DNA of 64,000 nt, taken from contig CP060239.1 of assembly GCA_023898785.1 (NCBI GenBank), positions 1,798,001-1,862,000 of the forward strand, in the 5' to 3' direction. The stretch's first letter is position 1, and each line of letters opens with the position of its first letter. The notes under the pieces were generated by a model. The model searched no databases and was not told where the DNA came from. It saw only the letters and a program-made list of their open reading frames with translations. This DNA comes from Rhodospirillales bacterium. GTDB taxonomy: Bacteria > Pseudomonadota > Alphaproteobacteria > Micavibrionales > Micavibrionaceae. The position numbers and the translations under genes were made by a program. Shown in pieces: positions 1 through 10,419 of the stretch.

Positions 1-3000
1 TGGCCAATGTCAGATCCAGACCTGTAACCGCCTCCAAAACAGCAATCTGCGTCGCATTCGCAATATTGCCACTACCATTCGCATCAACATAAATTACTGT
101 ATTACCAGCCACTTCGGTAGCGAAAACAAAGTCGTTAATGCTGTCTTGCAAAGCGTCATAACCGTTCAGCAACGCAGAGACATCCAGAACGTCGCCTTCA
201 GCAACATTAAAGTCTTTGATTGTATCTACACCATCAGTGATCGCCTCAAAAATGAAGTCATCCTGGCCCGATCCGCCATACAGCGTATCGCTACCTTCAC
301 CGCCGGTAATGCGATCATTGCCTTCCTGACCGAAAATAACATCATCTCCGGCCCCACCGGTAATCGTATCATCGCCGCCCTGACGGCCCTGGCCTTGAGT
401 GTTCACAGACTCAACAGCCAAACTTTCCGCATTGGCACGAATGTAATTGATCGTATCAGCGCGGGTCCAGCCAGTATCACTACCTTCGCCGTTTTCAAGG
501 CGCTCAAAGACCTCAAAACCTGCACCGTCATTCGTGGCAAGGCCTTGTGTATCAGCCAGATCATCCGTATTCAGTGTGTCACCAAAGATTAAATCATACC
601 GGTTGCCACCCTGAATATCGTCGTTGCCAACACTGCCCAGCAAGTTCAATGGATTATTGCCTGCCAGAACAGCCTGCAGATCATTGGCATCATCAATATA
701 AGTCGCGCTTGCGTCTGAATCGATCAGGTTGAGGTTTTGATTGTCAGGCACATCAATACCGACAGCCACAACATCATCACTCAGAGCTTTCAAAGCGCCA
801 ACCTCGTTGCTGTCATCCCCAAACGTACCGTCACTTGTTGTTACGGTCGTTCCAGTGATTTCAGCGCGAATAATCGCATCTTCTTCTGCCGCGTTACCCG
901 GAGGATTCAGAACAGTGCCCTGATCGTTCACATAGCGGTTTGGCTCACCATCAGAGATGAAATACGTCGTTGTAATCGCATTTCCGCCCAAAGGTTCAGT
1001 ACCAGATAACCATGCATTGGCTGCTTGCAAAGGAGATTCGTAGTTTGTCAAGCCAGTGCCGGTTTGTGCATCAAGCCATGCCGTCACATCCGCTAGCGCG
1101 GTTGTACTTGCAAAATCAACTGTAAATGTTGATTTTACGTCCGTAGAAAAAGAAACGAGATGAACCTTGATTTGACCGTTCTGATAAGCATCAAACTGAG
1201 CCATCTGGTTTTTCACAGCCTCAAGCATAATTTCAACGCGGCTGGTTACACCGTCAGCCGGATTATTTGTGCCCATTGAACCTGACGTATCCAGAATATA
1301 AACAAAGTTATAATCCTGCGTCTGGTTTACAACCTGCGAGCCGCCATAATCCCCAACCAGAACGTCCGCACCGGCGCCGCCGATAATGGCTTCACTACCG
1401 CTGCCAATAACCCACGGTGTAGTCTGACCGTCAATGTCATCGACATTATTACCGACAATAAACAACTCCGGCACATCCGCAACCGTAATTGTCAAAAGCG
1501 CACTATCAGGATCGCCATCATAATCAGCCATCGTGTAACCAAACACATCCTGCACCTGAGTGGTGTTGGTATTATTTGACACATAGCTATATGAACCATC
1601 CGCATTAATGCTCAGCGTTCCATACTGGCCGTTAATCACGCTCGGCGTACCAGCAACAACCGGAACATCCGCACCGCCAAAGCTGACACTGATCACGCTC
1701 GCCGGAACATCCGCACCGCTATCATCATTAGCCAGAACATTACCATTGATTGTAGTCTGACCCTGATCAACCAGAGCGCCATCATCAACGGCCACAGGCC
1801 CGTCATCTTTCACATTCACGGTAATCGTGCCCGTATCGGTATCACCATCGCTATCCTCAGCCGTTACGCCAAAGGTCAGCTTGATCACATCATCCGGATT
1901 GGTTTCATCCGCATGATCTAAAGTCCCGATCAATGTAAATGTGTAAGCACCGGTTGTTTCATTCAACACCAGCGTAAAGATCGTTTCTGCGCCGGCTTTC
2001 CCAACATAGCTGTTGCCAACCACACTCACCGTGACAGGAACGCCGCCAGAAGTGAGCTGATTATTCTCAGCGCCCATAAAGCCGAATGTTCCCGCGCCCG
2101 TAACTGTAAATGTTCCCGGACCATCATTGCCGAAGTTACCATCAACAACATTAGAAGCTTCGTCAGTCGGATTAAGATCTGTCTCATCAACGCTGACCTC
2201 CGTCGGGCCAACCTCGGGACGTGTATCCACATCATCGATAGAAATCGACAAATTCGCCGTATCGCTATCGCCGTCAAAATCGGTGAGCGTGTAGGTGAAG
2301 CTTTCCTGAACCGCGTTTGGATTCGTGCCATTAGACACATATGTATAAGAGCCGTTCGCATTGATCGTGAGCACACCATACTGGCCGTTGACAACTGTAG
2401 GAATGCCGTTCACAACCGCATGATCCACGCCGTTAAAACGAACATTTGTGACTGTGGCGACAACATCTTCTCCGCCGTCGTCATTGGCCAGAACATTGCC
2501 GTTAACAGTGGTTGTGTTTTGTGCGACCGTGCCTGTATCATCAACAGCCACCGGACCGTCATCATAAACGTTCACCGTGATAAAGCCGGTATCGGTATCG
2601 CCGTCCGCATCTTCAGCCGTGACGCCGAAGGTCAGTTTGATCACATCATCCGGATTGGTCTCATCGGCATGATCCAGTGTGCCGATCAGCGTGAACGTGT
2701 AGGCTCCCGTTGTTTCATTCAACACCAGCGTAAAGATCGTATCCGCGCCGGCCTTTCCGACATAGCTGTTGCCAACCACGCTGATCGCTACAGGAATGCC
2801 GCCGGAGGTTAACTGGTTATTCTCCGCTCCGATAAAACCGAACGTTCCCGCACCGGTCACCACATAAGTTCCTGGGCCGTCACTGCCGAAGTTACCATCA
2901 ACAACATTCGAAGCCGAATCTGTCGGATTAAGATCTGTCTCATCAACGCTGACCTCCGTCGGGCCAACCTCGGGACGTGTATCCACATCATCGATAGAAA

Positions 3001-6000
3001 TCGACAAATTCGCCGTATCGCTATCGCCGTCAAAATCGGTGAGCGTGTAGGTGAAGCTTTCCTGAACCGCGTTTGGATTCGTGCCATTAGACACATATGT
3101 ATAAGAGCCGTTCGCATTGATCGTGAGCACACCATACTGGCCGTTGACAACTGTAGGAATGCCGTTCACAACCGCATGATCCACGCCGTTAAAACGAACA
3201 TTTGTGACTGTGGCGACAACATCTTCTCCGCCGTCGTCATTGGCCAGAACATTGCCGTTAACAGTGGTTGTGTTTTGTGCGACCGTGCCTGTATCATCAA
3301 CAGCCACCGGACCGTCATCATAAACGTTCACCGTGATAAAGCCGGTATCGGTATCGCCGTCCGCATCTTCAGCCGTGACGCCGAAGGTCAGTTTGATCAC
3401 ATCATCCGGATTGGTTTCATCCGCATGATCTAAAGTCCCGATCAATGTAAATGTGTAAGCACCGGTTGTTTCATTCAACACCAGCGTAAAGATCGTATCC
3501 GCGCCGGCTTTCCCAACATAGCTGTTGCCAACCACACTCACCGTGACAGGAACGCCGCCAGAAGTGAGCTGATTATTCTCAGCGCCCATAAAGCCGAATG
3601 TTCCCGCGCCCGTAACTGTAAATGTTCCCGGACCATCATTGCCGAAGTTACCATCAACAACATTAGAAGCTTCGTCAGTCGGATTAAGATCTGTCTCATC
3701 AACGCTGACCTCCGTCGGGCCAACCTCGGGACGTGTATCCACATCATCGATAGAAATCGACAAATTCGCCGTATCGCTATCGCCGTCAAAATCGGTGAGC
3801 GTGTAGGTGAAGCTTTCCTGAACCGCGTTTGGATTCGTGCCATTAGACACATATGTATAAGAGCCGTTCGCATTGATCGTGAGCACACCATACTGGCCGT
3901 TGACAACTGTAGGAATGCCGTTCACAACCGCATGATCCACGCCGTTAAAACGAACATTTGTGACTGTGGCGACAACATCTTCTCCGCCGTCGTCATTGGC
4001 CAGAACATTGCCGTTAACAGTGGTTGTGTTTTGTGCGACCGTGCCTGTATCATCAACAGCCACCGGACCGTCATCATAAACGTTCACCGTGATAAAGCCG
4101 GTATCGGTATCGCCGTCCGCATCTTCAGCCGTGACGCCGAAGGTCAGTTTGATCACATCATCCGGATTGGTCTCATCGGCATGATCCAGTGTGCCGATCA
4201 GCGTGAACGTGTAGGCTCCCGTTGTTTCATTCAACACCAGCGTAAAGATCGTATCCGCGCCGGCCTTTCCGACATAGCTGTTGCCAACCACGCTGATCGC
4301 TACAGGAATGCCGCCGGAGGTTAACTGGTTATTCTCCGCTCCGATAAAACCGAACGTTCCCGCACCGGTCACCACATAAGTTCCTGGGCCGTCACTGCCG
4401 AAGTTACCATCAACAACATTCGAAGCCGAATCTGTCGGATTAAGATCTGTCTCATCAACGCTGACCTCCGTCGGGCCAACCTCGGGACGTGTATCCACAT
4501 CATCGATAGAAATCGACAAATTCGCCGTATCGCTATCGCCGTCAAAATCGGTGAGCGTGTAGGTGAAGCTTTCCTGAACCGCGTTTGGATTCGTGCCATT
4601 AGACACATATGTATAAGAGCCGTTCGCATTGATCGTGAGCACACCATACTGGCCGTTGACAACTGTAGGAATGCCGTTCACAACCGCATGATCCACGCCG
4701 TTAAAACGAACATTTGTGACTGTGGCGACAACATCTTCTCCGCCGTCGTCATTGGCCAGAACATTGCCGTTAACAGTGGTTGTGTTTTGTGCGACCGTGC
4801 CTGTATCATCAACAGCCACCGGACCGTCATCATAAACGTTCACCGTGATAAAGCCGGTATCGGTATCGCCGTCCGCATCTTCAGCCGTGACGCCGAAGGT
4901 CAGTTTGATCACATCATCCGGATTGGTCTCATCGGCATGATCCAGTGTGCCGATCAGCGTGAACGTGTAGGCTCCCGTTGTTTCATTCAACACCAGCGTA
5001 AAGATCGTATCCGCGCCGGCCTTTCCGACATAGCTGTTGCCAACCACGCTGATCGCTACAGGAATGCCGCCGGAGGTTAACTGGTTATTCTCCGCTCCGA
5101 TAAAACCGAACGTTCCCGCACCGGTCACCACATAAGTTCCTGGGCCGTCACTGCCGAAGTTACCATCAACAACATTCGAAGCCGAATCTGTCGGATTAAG
5201 ATCTGTCTCATCAACGCTGACCTCCGTCGGGCCAACCTCGGGACGTGTATCCACATCATCGATAGAAATCGACAAATTCGCCGTATCGCTATCGCCGTCA
5301 AAATCGGTGAGCGTGTAGGTGAAGCTTTCCTGAACCGCGTTTGGATTCGTGCCATTAGACACATATGTATAAGAGCCGTTCGCATTGATCGTGAGCACAC
5401 CATACTGGCCGTTGACAACTGTAGGAATGCCGTTCACAACCGCATGATCCACGCCGTTAAAACGAACATTTGTGACTGTGGCGACAACATCTTCTCCGCC
5501 GTCGTCATTGGCCAGAACATTGCCGCTTACGCTTGTCGTATTTTGTGCGACCGTGCCTGTATCATCAACAGCCATTGGTCCATCATCTTTAACCTGCACA
5601 ACGATCGCACCCGTATTGCTATCACCATCGCTGTCGGTTGCCGTCACGCCAAAATTCAGCTCGATAACATCATCCGGATCGGTTGTGTTTGCATGATCCA
5701 AAGCACCCGAAAGAATGAACTCATAATCACCTGTTGTATTATTCAAGCTTAAACGGAACACTTCGCCGCCGTTTGCCCGGCCGACATAATCATTGCCTTC
5801 AACCGCAACATTAACCGGCACACCATTTGATGTCAGCGTGTTGTTGGTTGCACCGGTAAATGTAAAAGTCCCGGCGCCAGTGACCGTAAATGTACCTGGG
5901 GTATCATTGCCAAAGTTTGCGCTTACCGTATCGTTATCACTATCGGTTGGATTAAGATCTGTTTCATCCACCAATAACGGAGCAGGATCTGCCAGAACAG

Positions 6001-9000
6001 GCTTATCATCAACATCCTGAACAGTAATACTCAAATTCGCCGTATCGCTATCGCCATCAAAATCGGTCAGCGTATAGGTAAATACATCTTGCACCACGGT
6101 CGTGTTTGTGCCGTTAGATACATAAGTGTAGGAACCGTCCGCATGAATGCTCAAAATGCCGTGCTGACCGTTCACAACCGTCGCCACGCCTTGGACAACC
6201 GCATGATCCACGCCGTTAAAACGAACATTTGTGACTGTGGCGACAACATCTTCTCCGCCGTCGTCATTGGCCAGAACATTGCCGTTAACAGTGGTTGTAT
6301 TTTGCAAAACCGTATTGCCGTCATTCACAGCCACCGGCCCGTCATCCAGAACATTCACCTGAATAAAGCCACTGTCGGAATCCCCGTCACTGGCATTTGC
6401 TGTTACGCCAAAGCTGAGCGTAATTGGATCGTTCGGATTTGTCGCATCTGGATGATCCAAAACACCGATCAGCGTAAAGGTGTAAGCACCGGTCGTTTGG
6501 TTGAGAATCAACGTAAAGATGATTTCAGTGCCAACTTTACCGACATAATCATTACCCACAACCGTAACCGTTACAGGCTGGCCTTGTGAAGTCAAAGGCA
6601 CAGACGAGCTAAATCCACCATCGCTGTCATAATCAACGGTAACGCCAGGCGCAAAATTACCGGTGACAACACCGGAATCCGTGTCCGTCGGATTCAGATC
6701 GCTTTCATCAACCAGCAACTCATCCGCATCGATGCTCAACGGCACATTGCCCTTCAGGGTCAATGTCGCTTCACGGCTATCGTCGTCATAGTCTGTTAAT
6801 GTGTAAACAAACTGTTCAACAATATCGTTCTTCGCACTACCGCTTATCACTGTGTATGTGTATGAACCATCAGCAAAAATTTTCAATGTTCCATGATCAC
6901 CATCAATTGTTGCACCATTAACAGGATCGACAACAACGACTGTGCCTTTGAACGCAATTTTGGTGACAGTATTTTGAACATCTTCGCTCAAATCATCGGT
7001 CGCATTCGGACCGCCGTTTTCGCCGGTAATCACGTTACCGGTTGCGCTGCCTTTCAGAGGGTTCGTGCCCTGCAAAGCTGCATCCAGATCATTCGGGTCC
7101 TGAACATCCAGCGCATTGCCATCAGAATCGATGACACCCAGACGCGCCAGTGTTGTGCCACTCACACCAATTCCAACGCCGATTACTTCCTTGCTCAAAG
7201 ACTGCAAAGTCCCGACTTCGTCACTGTTGTCACCAAAGGTGCCGTCACTGGTCGTTACACTCGTCCCGGTGATCTCGGCTTGAAGAATTGCCTGCTCCTC
7301 GGCATCTGTCCCCGGCGGATTGACGACATTACCCAAATCATCCAGATAACGATTCGGCGCACCGTCACTCACAAAATACGTATACGTATCCGCGCCAGGA
7401 ATCGGATCATTGGCGCTTGCACCCTGCAACCAGTCGATCGCTGAAGCCAGCGGCGCTTCATAGTTCGTCAAGCCGTCGGCATTTAGCCCATTCAAATAAT
7501 TTACGGCTGCGTTAAAGCCCGTATTGGTGCTCACATCAAATGTTTGGCCAGCGCCGGCATCCGTAGAAAACGGCACGATATGAACCTTGATCTCGCCGCC
7601 TTTATAATCATTGAAATCGCCGAGCAAATTGGCAACTGCCGCTTTCAAAAGAGTCAGCCTCTCACCAGCCATTGAACCCGAAATATCCAGAACCAGAACA
7701 ACGTTAAAGTCCTTATTGATCGCCTGCAGGCTAAACTCATTGCAATCGTCATAAGCGATCGGCCCGTCATCTTTCACGTTAATCGTAATCGTGCCCGTAT
7801 CCGTATCACCGTCGCTATCGCTGGCCGTTACACCAAACACCAGTTGAATCGCATCATCTGGATTCGTGGCATCCGGATGATCCAAAACGCCCAGCAGATT
7901 AAACGTATAAGATCCATCCGGCTGGATGGTCAGCGTAAACACGTCGCCTGCTGCCGTCGAACCGACATAACCGGTGGTCGTTTGTGTAATTGTCACCGGC
8001 TGACCGTGTGAGGTCAAAGGCACGGAAGAATTCGTTGAACCATTCGGAGCCAGAACGCCCGGAGCATCCGTCCCGAAATCAATATCCAGCTTGCCGCTCA
8101 CTGAAACGCCCGGCAGATTGGTTTCATCAACCGTCTCGATACCTTTGCCAACTTCCGGCTTGTCATTGATATCCGGCACACTGTCTGTAATGTGAATTGT
8201 AATTGTTGTGTCCAGCGCATCACCGTCATAATCAACAACATTGACGCCAAAATTCAGATCAATATTCGTGCCTGCCGCCGAATGATCCAACGGCGCAAAC
8301 TGTGTAAATTCATATGTGCCCGTGGTCGCATTGGTAATCACCAATTTAAACACCGTTGTTGCGCCGCCATTAATTGTTCCAACATAACCGTTTGCCGTTG
8401 GTGTAATCGTAATTGCCTGCCCGCCGGAACTTAGAACCCCGCCCAACAAAGCACCCGTAGCGGAAGATGTGCCGTTTTGCACCATTTCACCCGGCGTATC
8501 ATTGCCGTAATCGATATTCAGCGTATCGCCCACGGTAACAGGCCCGCCGGACAGCGCATTTTCGTTAATGCTCTCATCATCCGGATCCGCCATAACCGGC
8601 GCATCATCCAACACGGTAATAATAATTTTTGTTGTGGCCGTATCACCGTCGCTATCCTTCGCAATAACGCCGAAATCAAGCGTTACGGCATCATTCGGAT
8701 TCGTCGCATCGGCATGGTCAAACGGCAGAAGCTGATTATAAATATATTCACCCGTTGCCGGATTAATCACCAATTCAAACACCGTTGTTGCGCCGCCATT
8801 AATTGTCCCAACATAACCGTTTGCCGTTGGTGTAATCGTAATTGCCTGCCCGCCGGAACTTAGAACCCCGCCCAACAAAGAACCGGAAACGGCAAAAGCA
8901 CCGTTAGGAATAATTACGCCCGGACCATCATTGCCAAATTCAGCATCAATTTTACCGCTTTGGGAAAGATTTAAGTTTGTTTCATCCAAAATATGTTTCT

Positions 9001-9772
9001 GAGGACCAGCCACTTCCGGTTGATCGTCAGGTTCTTCCTCAAGAAACAGCGTATCATTCTGAAACTCGATGCCGTACTGAAGTGCCGTCGGGTCGATTGG
9101 CCCCACCGCCGCCAACGGCCCAACCGGGGTAATTTCAGGAGAACTGTTAAAACCATAACCGGTATTTTGTATGCCACCACCCGGCTGTTCGCCGGCTGCC
9201 GGTTCAATTTGCGCAAGCTGCTGCGCACTCTGCTCGCCAGACGCAGGCTCAACACTGGCTACTTGCGTATCTTTGCCTTCGCCCTCAGTAGTCTTTTCAG
9301 TGGAGGAAGCCTCTTTAGCAACTTCGCGTATTTCAGCCTGAGGCTCTTGCAATTCTTCTTCACCGGGCGTTGTATCAACCACCTTGATCAATCTTTTAAG
9401 CTCATCAGCGCTAAGCGTATTACCAAAAGTCAAAGTTGCGGGCAAAACGCTTGAAGCTGCTACGCCAAATCCGTTAAGAATAACCGCGCTGCCATCAGCA
9501 AAACGCAGCGTCAAATTATCGCCGTCCTGCTCAAAGGACTGCACATTATTTTTATCAAAATCGAAAAAATATTTCTGTCCTGCAGCCACATCAATCTGAG
9601 TCGTTTTACCAGCAGCGGGCTTTTCAATAATGATTGGGGCTGTGAGCGTTTCCGTCGCATCTTCTGTGGTTACAACGCACACACCGTCAACCAATGTGAC
9701 ATTAACCTGATTTTCTTCAGTATTTGTAACTGTTTCAGACGGTTGGCTGGCATCGGCATTCTCATTTGCCAT
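1..9772 (-). CDS. Giant type I-secreted RTX/VCBS adhesin with two vWA domains (3' end outside window)
   Basis: An uninterrupted minus-strand frame runs from an ATG at 9772, preceded by a good AAGGAGAG ribosome-binding site, to the window edge, giving at least 3257 residues. The N-terminal prefix (about 1-250) has an 'EKPAAGKT' segment at 50-57 and a second AAG at 63-65. T1SS-143-type repeats follow (about 290-680), then a vWA domain (about 684-905; MIDAS motif DISGS), then about seven units pairing a VCBS-like and a T1SS-143-like domain (about 960-2760). After a short glycine-rich GGAGAD stretch comes a second vWA domain (about 2815-3045; DTSGS), RTX nonapeptides GGxGxD (about 3128-3162) and a VCA0849-type secretion target domain that is nearly complete at position 1. 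Such proteins leave through a type I secretion system and act in surface attachment or biofilm formation; the Ca-binding and secretion roles are family knowledge, and adhesion is inferred. No type I transporter genes lie in the window. Confidence 0.93.
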   Translation of the reverse strand, partial: MANENADASQPSETVTNTEENQVNVTLVDGVCVVTTEDATETLTAPIIIEKPAAGKTTQIDVAAGQKYFFDFDKNNVQSFEQDGDNLTLRFADGSAVILNGFGVAASSVLPATLTFGNTLSADELKRLIKVVDTTPGEEELQEPQAEIREVAKEASSTEKTTEGEGKDTQVASVEPASGEQSAQQLAQIEPAAGEQPGGGIQNTGYGFNSSPEITPVGPLAAVGPIDPTALQYGIEFQNDTLFLEEEPDDQPEVAGPQKHILDETNLNLSQSGKIDAEFGNDGPGVIIPNGAFAVSGSLLGGVLSSGGQAITITPTANGYVGTINGGATTVFELVINPATGEYIYNQLLPFDHADATNPNDAVTLDFGVIAKDSDGDTATTKIIITVLDDAPVMADPDDESINENALSGGPVTVGDTLNIDYGNDTPGEMVQNGTSSATGALLGGVLSSGGQAITITPTANGYVGTINGGATTVFKLVITNATTGTYEFTQFAPLDHSAAGTNIDLNFGVNVVDYDGDALDTTITIHITDSVPDINDKPEVGKGIETVDETNLPGVSVSGKLDIDFGTDAPGVLAPNGSTNSSVPLTSHGQPVTITQTTTGYVGSTAAGDVFTLTIQPDGSYTFNLLGVLDHPDATNPDDAIQLVFGVTASDSDGDTDTGTITINVKDDGPIAYDDCNEFSLQAINKDFNVVLVLDISGSMAGERLTLLKAAVANLLGDFNDYKGGEIKVHIVPFSTDAGAGQTFDVSTNTGFNAAVNYLNGLNADGLTNYEAPLASAIDWLQGASANDPIPGADTYTYFVSDGAPNRYLDDLGNVVNPPGTDAEEQAILQAEITGTSVTTSDGTFGDNSDEVGTLQSLSKEVIGVGIGVSGTTLARLGVIDSDGNALDVQDPNDLDAALQGTNPLKGSATGNVITGENGGPNATDDLSEDVQNTVTKIAFKGTVVVVDPVNGATIDGDHGTLKIFADGSYTYTVISGSAKNDIVEQFVYTLTDYDDDSREATLTLKGNVPLSIDADELLVDESDLNPTDTDSGVVTGNFAPGVTVDYDSDGGFSSSVPLTSQGQPVTVTVVGNDYVGKVGTEIIFTLILNQTTGAYTFTLIGVLDHPDATNPNDPITLSFGVTANASDGDSDSGFIQVNVLDDGPVAVNDGNTVLQNTTTVNGNVLANDDGGEDVVATVTNVRFNGVDHAVVQGVATVVNGQHGILSIHADGSYTYVSNGTNTTVVQDVFTYTLTDFDGDSDTANLSITVQDVDDKPVLADPAPLLVDETDLNPTDSDNDTVSANFGNDTPGTFTVTGAGTFTFTGATNNTLTSNGVPVNVAVEGNDYVGRANGGEVFRLSLNNTTGDYEFILSGALDHANTTDPDDVIELNFGVTATDSDGDSNTGAIVVQVKDDGPMAVDDTGTVAQNTTSVSGNVLANDDGGEDVVATVTNVRFNGVDHAVVNGIPTVVNGQYGVLTINANGSYTYVSNGTNPNAVQESFTYTLTDFDGDSDTANLSISIDDVDTRPEVGPTEVSVDETDLNPTDSASNVVDGNFGSDGPGTYVVTGAGTFGFIGAENNQLTSGGIPVAISVVGNSYVGKAGADTIFTLVLNETTGAYTFTLIGTLDHADETNPDDVIKLTFGVTAEDADGDTDTGFITVNVYDDGPVAVDDTGTVAQNTTTVNGNVLANDDGGEDVVATVTNVRFNGVDHAVVNGIPTVVNGQYGVLTINANGSYTYVSNGTNPNAVQESFTYTLTDFDGDSDTANLSISIDDVDTRPEVGPTEVSVDETDLNPTDSASNVVDGNFGSDGPGTYVVTGAGTFGFIGAENNQLTSGGIPVAISVVGNSYVGKAGADTIFTLVLNETTGAYTFTLIGTLDHADETNPDDVIKLTFGVTAEDADGDTDTGFITVNVYDDGPVAVDDTGTVAQNTTTVNGNVLANDDGGEDVVATVTNVRFNGVDHAVVNGIPTVVNGQYGVLTINANGSYTYVSNGTNPNAVQESFTYTLTDFDGDSDTANLSISIDDVDTRPEVGPTEVSVDETDLNPTDEASNVVDGNFGNDGPGTFTVTGAGTFGFMGAENNQLTSGGVPVTVSVVGNSYVGKAGADTIFTLVLNETTGAYTFTLIGTLDHADETNPDDVIKLTFGVTAEDADGDTDTGFITVNVYDDGPVAVDDTGTVAQNTTTVNGNVLANDDGGEDVVATVTNVRFNGVDHAVVNGIPTVVNGQYGVLTINANGSYTYVSNGTNPNAVQESFTYTLTDFDGDSDTANLSISIDDVDTRPEVGPTEVSVDETDLNPTDSASNVVDGNFGSDGPGTYVVTGAGTFGFIGAENNQLTSGGIPVAISVVGNSYVGKAGADTIFTLVLNETTGAYTFTLIGTLDHADETNPDDVIKLTFGVTAEDADGDTDTGFITVNVYDDGPVAVDDTGTVAQNTTTVNGNVLANDDGGEDVVATVTNVRFNGVDHAVVNGIPTVVNGQYGVLTINANGSYTYVSNGTNPNAVQESFTYTLTDFDGDSDTANLSISIDDVDTRPEVGPTEVSVDETDLNPTDEASNVVDGNFGNDGPGTFTVTGAGTFGFMGAENNQLTSGGVPVTVSVVGNSYVGKAGAETIFTLVLNETTGAYTFTLIGTLDHADETNPDDVIKLTFGVTAEDSDGDTDTGTITVNVKDDGPVAVDDGALVDQGQTTINGNVLANDDSGADVPASVISVSFGGADVPVVAGTPSVINGQYGTLSINADGSYSYVSNNTNTTQVQDVFGYTMADYDGDPDSALLTITVADVPELFIVGNNVDDIDGQTTPWVIGSGSEAIIGGAGADVLVGDYGGSQVVNQTQDYNFVYILDTSGSMGTNNPADGVTSRVEIMLEAVKNQMAQFDAYQNGQIKVHLVSFSTDVKSTFTVDFASTTALADVTAWLDAQTGTGLTNYESPLQAANAWLSGTEPLGGNAITTTYFISDGEPNRYVNDQGTVLNPPGNAAEEDAIIRAEITGTTVTTSDGTFGDDSNEVGALKALSDDVVAVGIDVPDNQNLNLIDSDASATYIDDANDLQAVLAGNNPLNLLGSVGNDDIQGGNRYDLIFGDTLNTDDLADTQGLATNDGAGFEVFERLENGEGSDTGWTRADTINYIRANAESLAVESVNTQGQGRQGGDDTITGGAGDDVIFGQEGNDRITGGEGSDTLYGGSGQDDFIFEAITDGVDTIKDFNVAEGDVLDVSALLNGYDALQDSINDFVFATEVAGNTVIYVDANGSGNIANATQIAVLEAVTGLDLTLA
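1893..5530 (-). repeat. 756-bp tandem repeat array inside the giant adhesin
   Basis: The segment of conserved sequence beginning 'catgatccacgccg' recurs at about 2418, 3174, 3930, 4686 and 5442, exactly 756 bp (252 codons) apart, and long stretches are identical between copies. Diverged copies flank the array at about 1664 and 6201. Two sequence versions alternate at the boundary between units: version A at about 1900-2160 and 3412-3672, and version B in the other copies, giving the order A-B-A-B-B. Each unit codes for one VCBS-like plus one T1SS-143-like domain. The period is a whole number of codons, so gain or loss of units would keep the frame. Confidence 0.95.
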
Positions 9773-9887
9773 GGTTCTCTCCTTAAATATACGTAAACCA
9801 AAATCAGGCTTAACGCCCTCTCCTCAATTGGCCGCTCATAAACATGTACGAGCTACTTTTAACAGGTTCTTAACAGAATGAAATAAT

Positions 9888-9916
9888 TTTTAACCTATCG
9901 TTAAGCCTGCTGTCAA
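9888..9916 (-). promoter_or_regulatory. Candidate sigma-70 promoter of the adhesin gene
   Basis: Read on the minus strand, a perfect TTGACA (9916-9911) is followed after 17 bases by TTAAAA (9893-9888), a weak -10. A transcript from here would have a leader of about 110 bases. The -35 match is strong and the -10 match poor, so the call is tentative. Confidence 0.35.
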
Positions 9917-10040
9917 CAATTATGTTAAAAACAAGCCGTGTCTTGAATAAATCTTCAACTGCCCAAAAAATAAATTTTAAGCTTAAAATACCATATAGCA
10001 TTCCTACCAAATATACGTTCCCCGCGATCTACGCCCTCAG

Positions 10041-10105
10041 CTCGTACGAATCGCTCGCACGAATCACTCGTGCGAATCGCTCGTGCGAATCGCTCGTGCG
10101 AATCA
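10041..10105 (+). repeat. Five tandem 13-bp repeats
   Basis: Five head-to-tail copies of CTCGTGCGAATCG, with one or two substitutions in three of them, fill 65 bases. They lie in the gene-free region between the adhesin and the candidate structured RNA. The unit contains the imperfect dyad CGTGCG/CGCACG. Short iterated sites like this can be binding sites for a protein or simple slippage products; nothing here separates the two. Confidence 0.8.
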
Positions 10106-10419
10106 GGGTTTTCAAACAAAAAGCCTTATAAAGTTTTACCCGTGATTCGTTAAAATTGGATGAAATCCACCATGATTTTCGCTTCAAAAAGCGCTTTATT
10201 AATTCCGACATCAAATTTTATAAATCTTTGGACAAGCTGTGGATAATTTTGTGGATTTTCTAGATTCTTTGATAAAAACAAAACGGTTAATAAACGTAAT
10301 AATATTACCATTAATTCTGCTCTGGAGAAAATAAATTACAAAAATTGACAAAAAAGACTCGACATCAATCAAAATAGCGTTAAATTGAAAATCAAGTTCA
10401 GACACTGGTCGAAAGACAA

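Noticed and set aside
146..9454. Many plus-strand open frames across the adhesin region
   Set aside because: They lie antisense to the continuous minus-strand adhesin frame, repeat with the same 756-bp period and have no recognisable domains; they are shadows of the repetitive coding sequence.
10041..10105. CRISPR array
   Set aside because: The 13-bp units are contiguous with no spacers and no cas genes are present.
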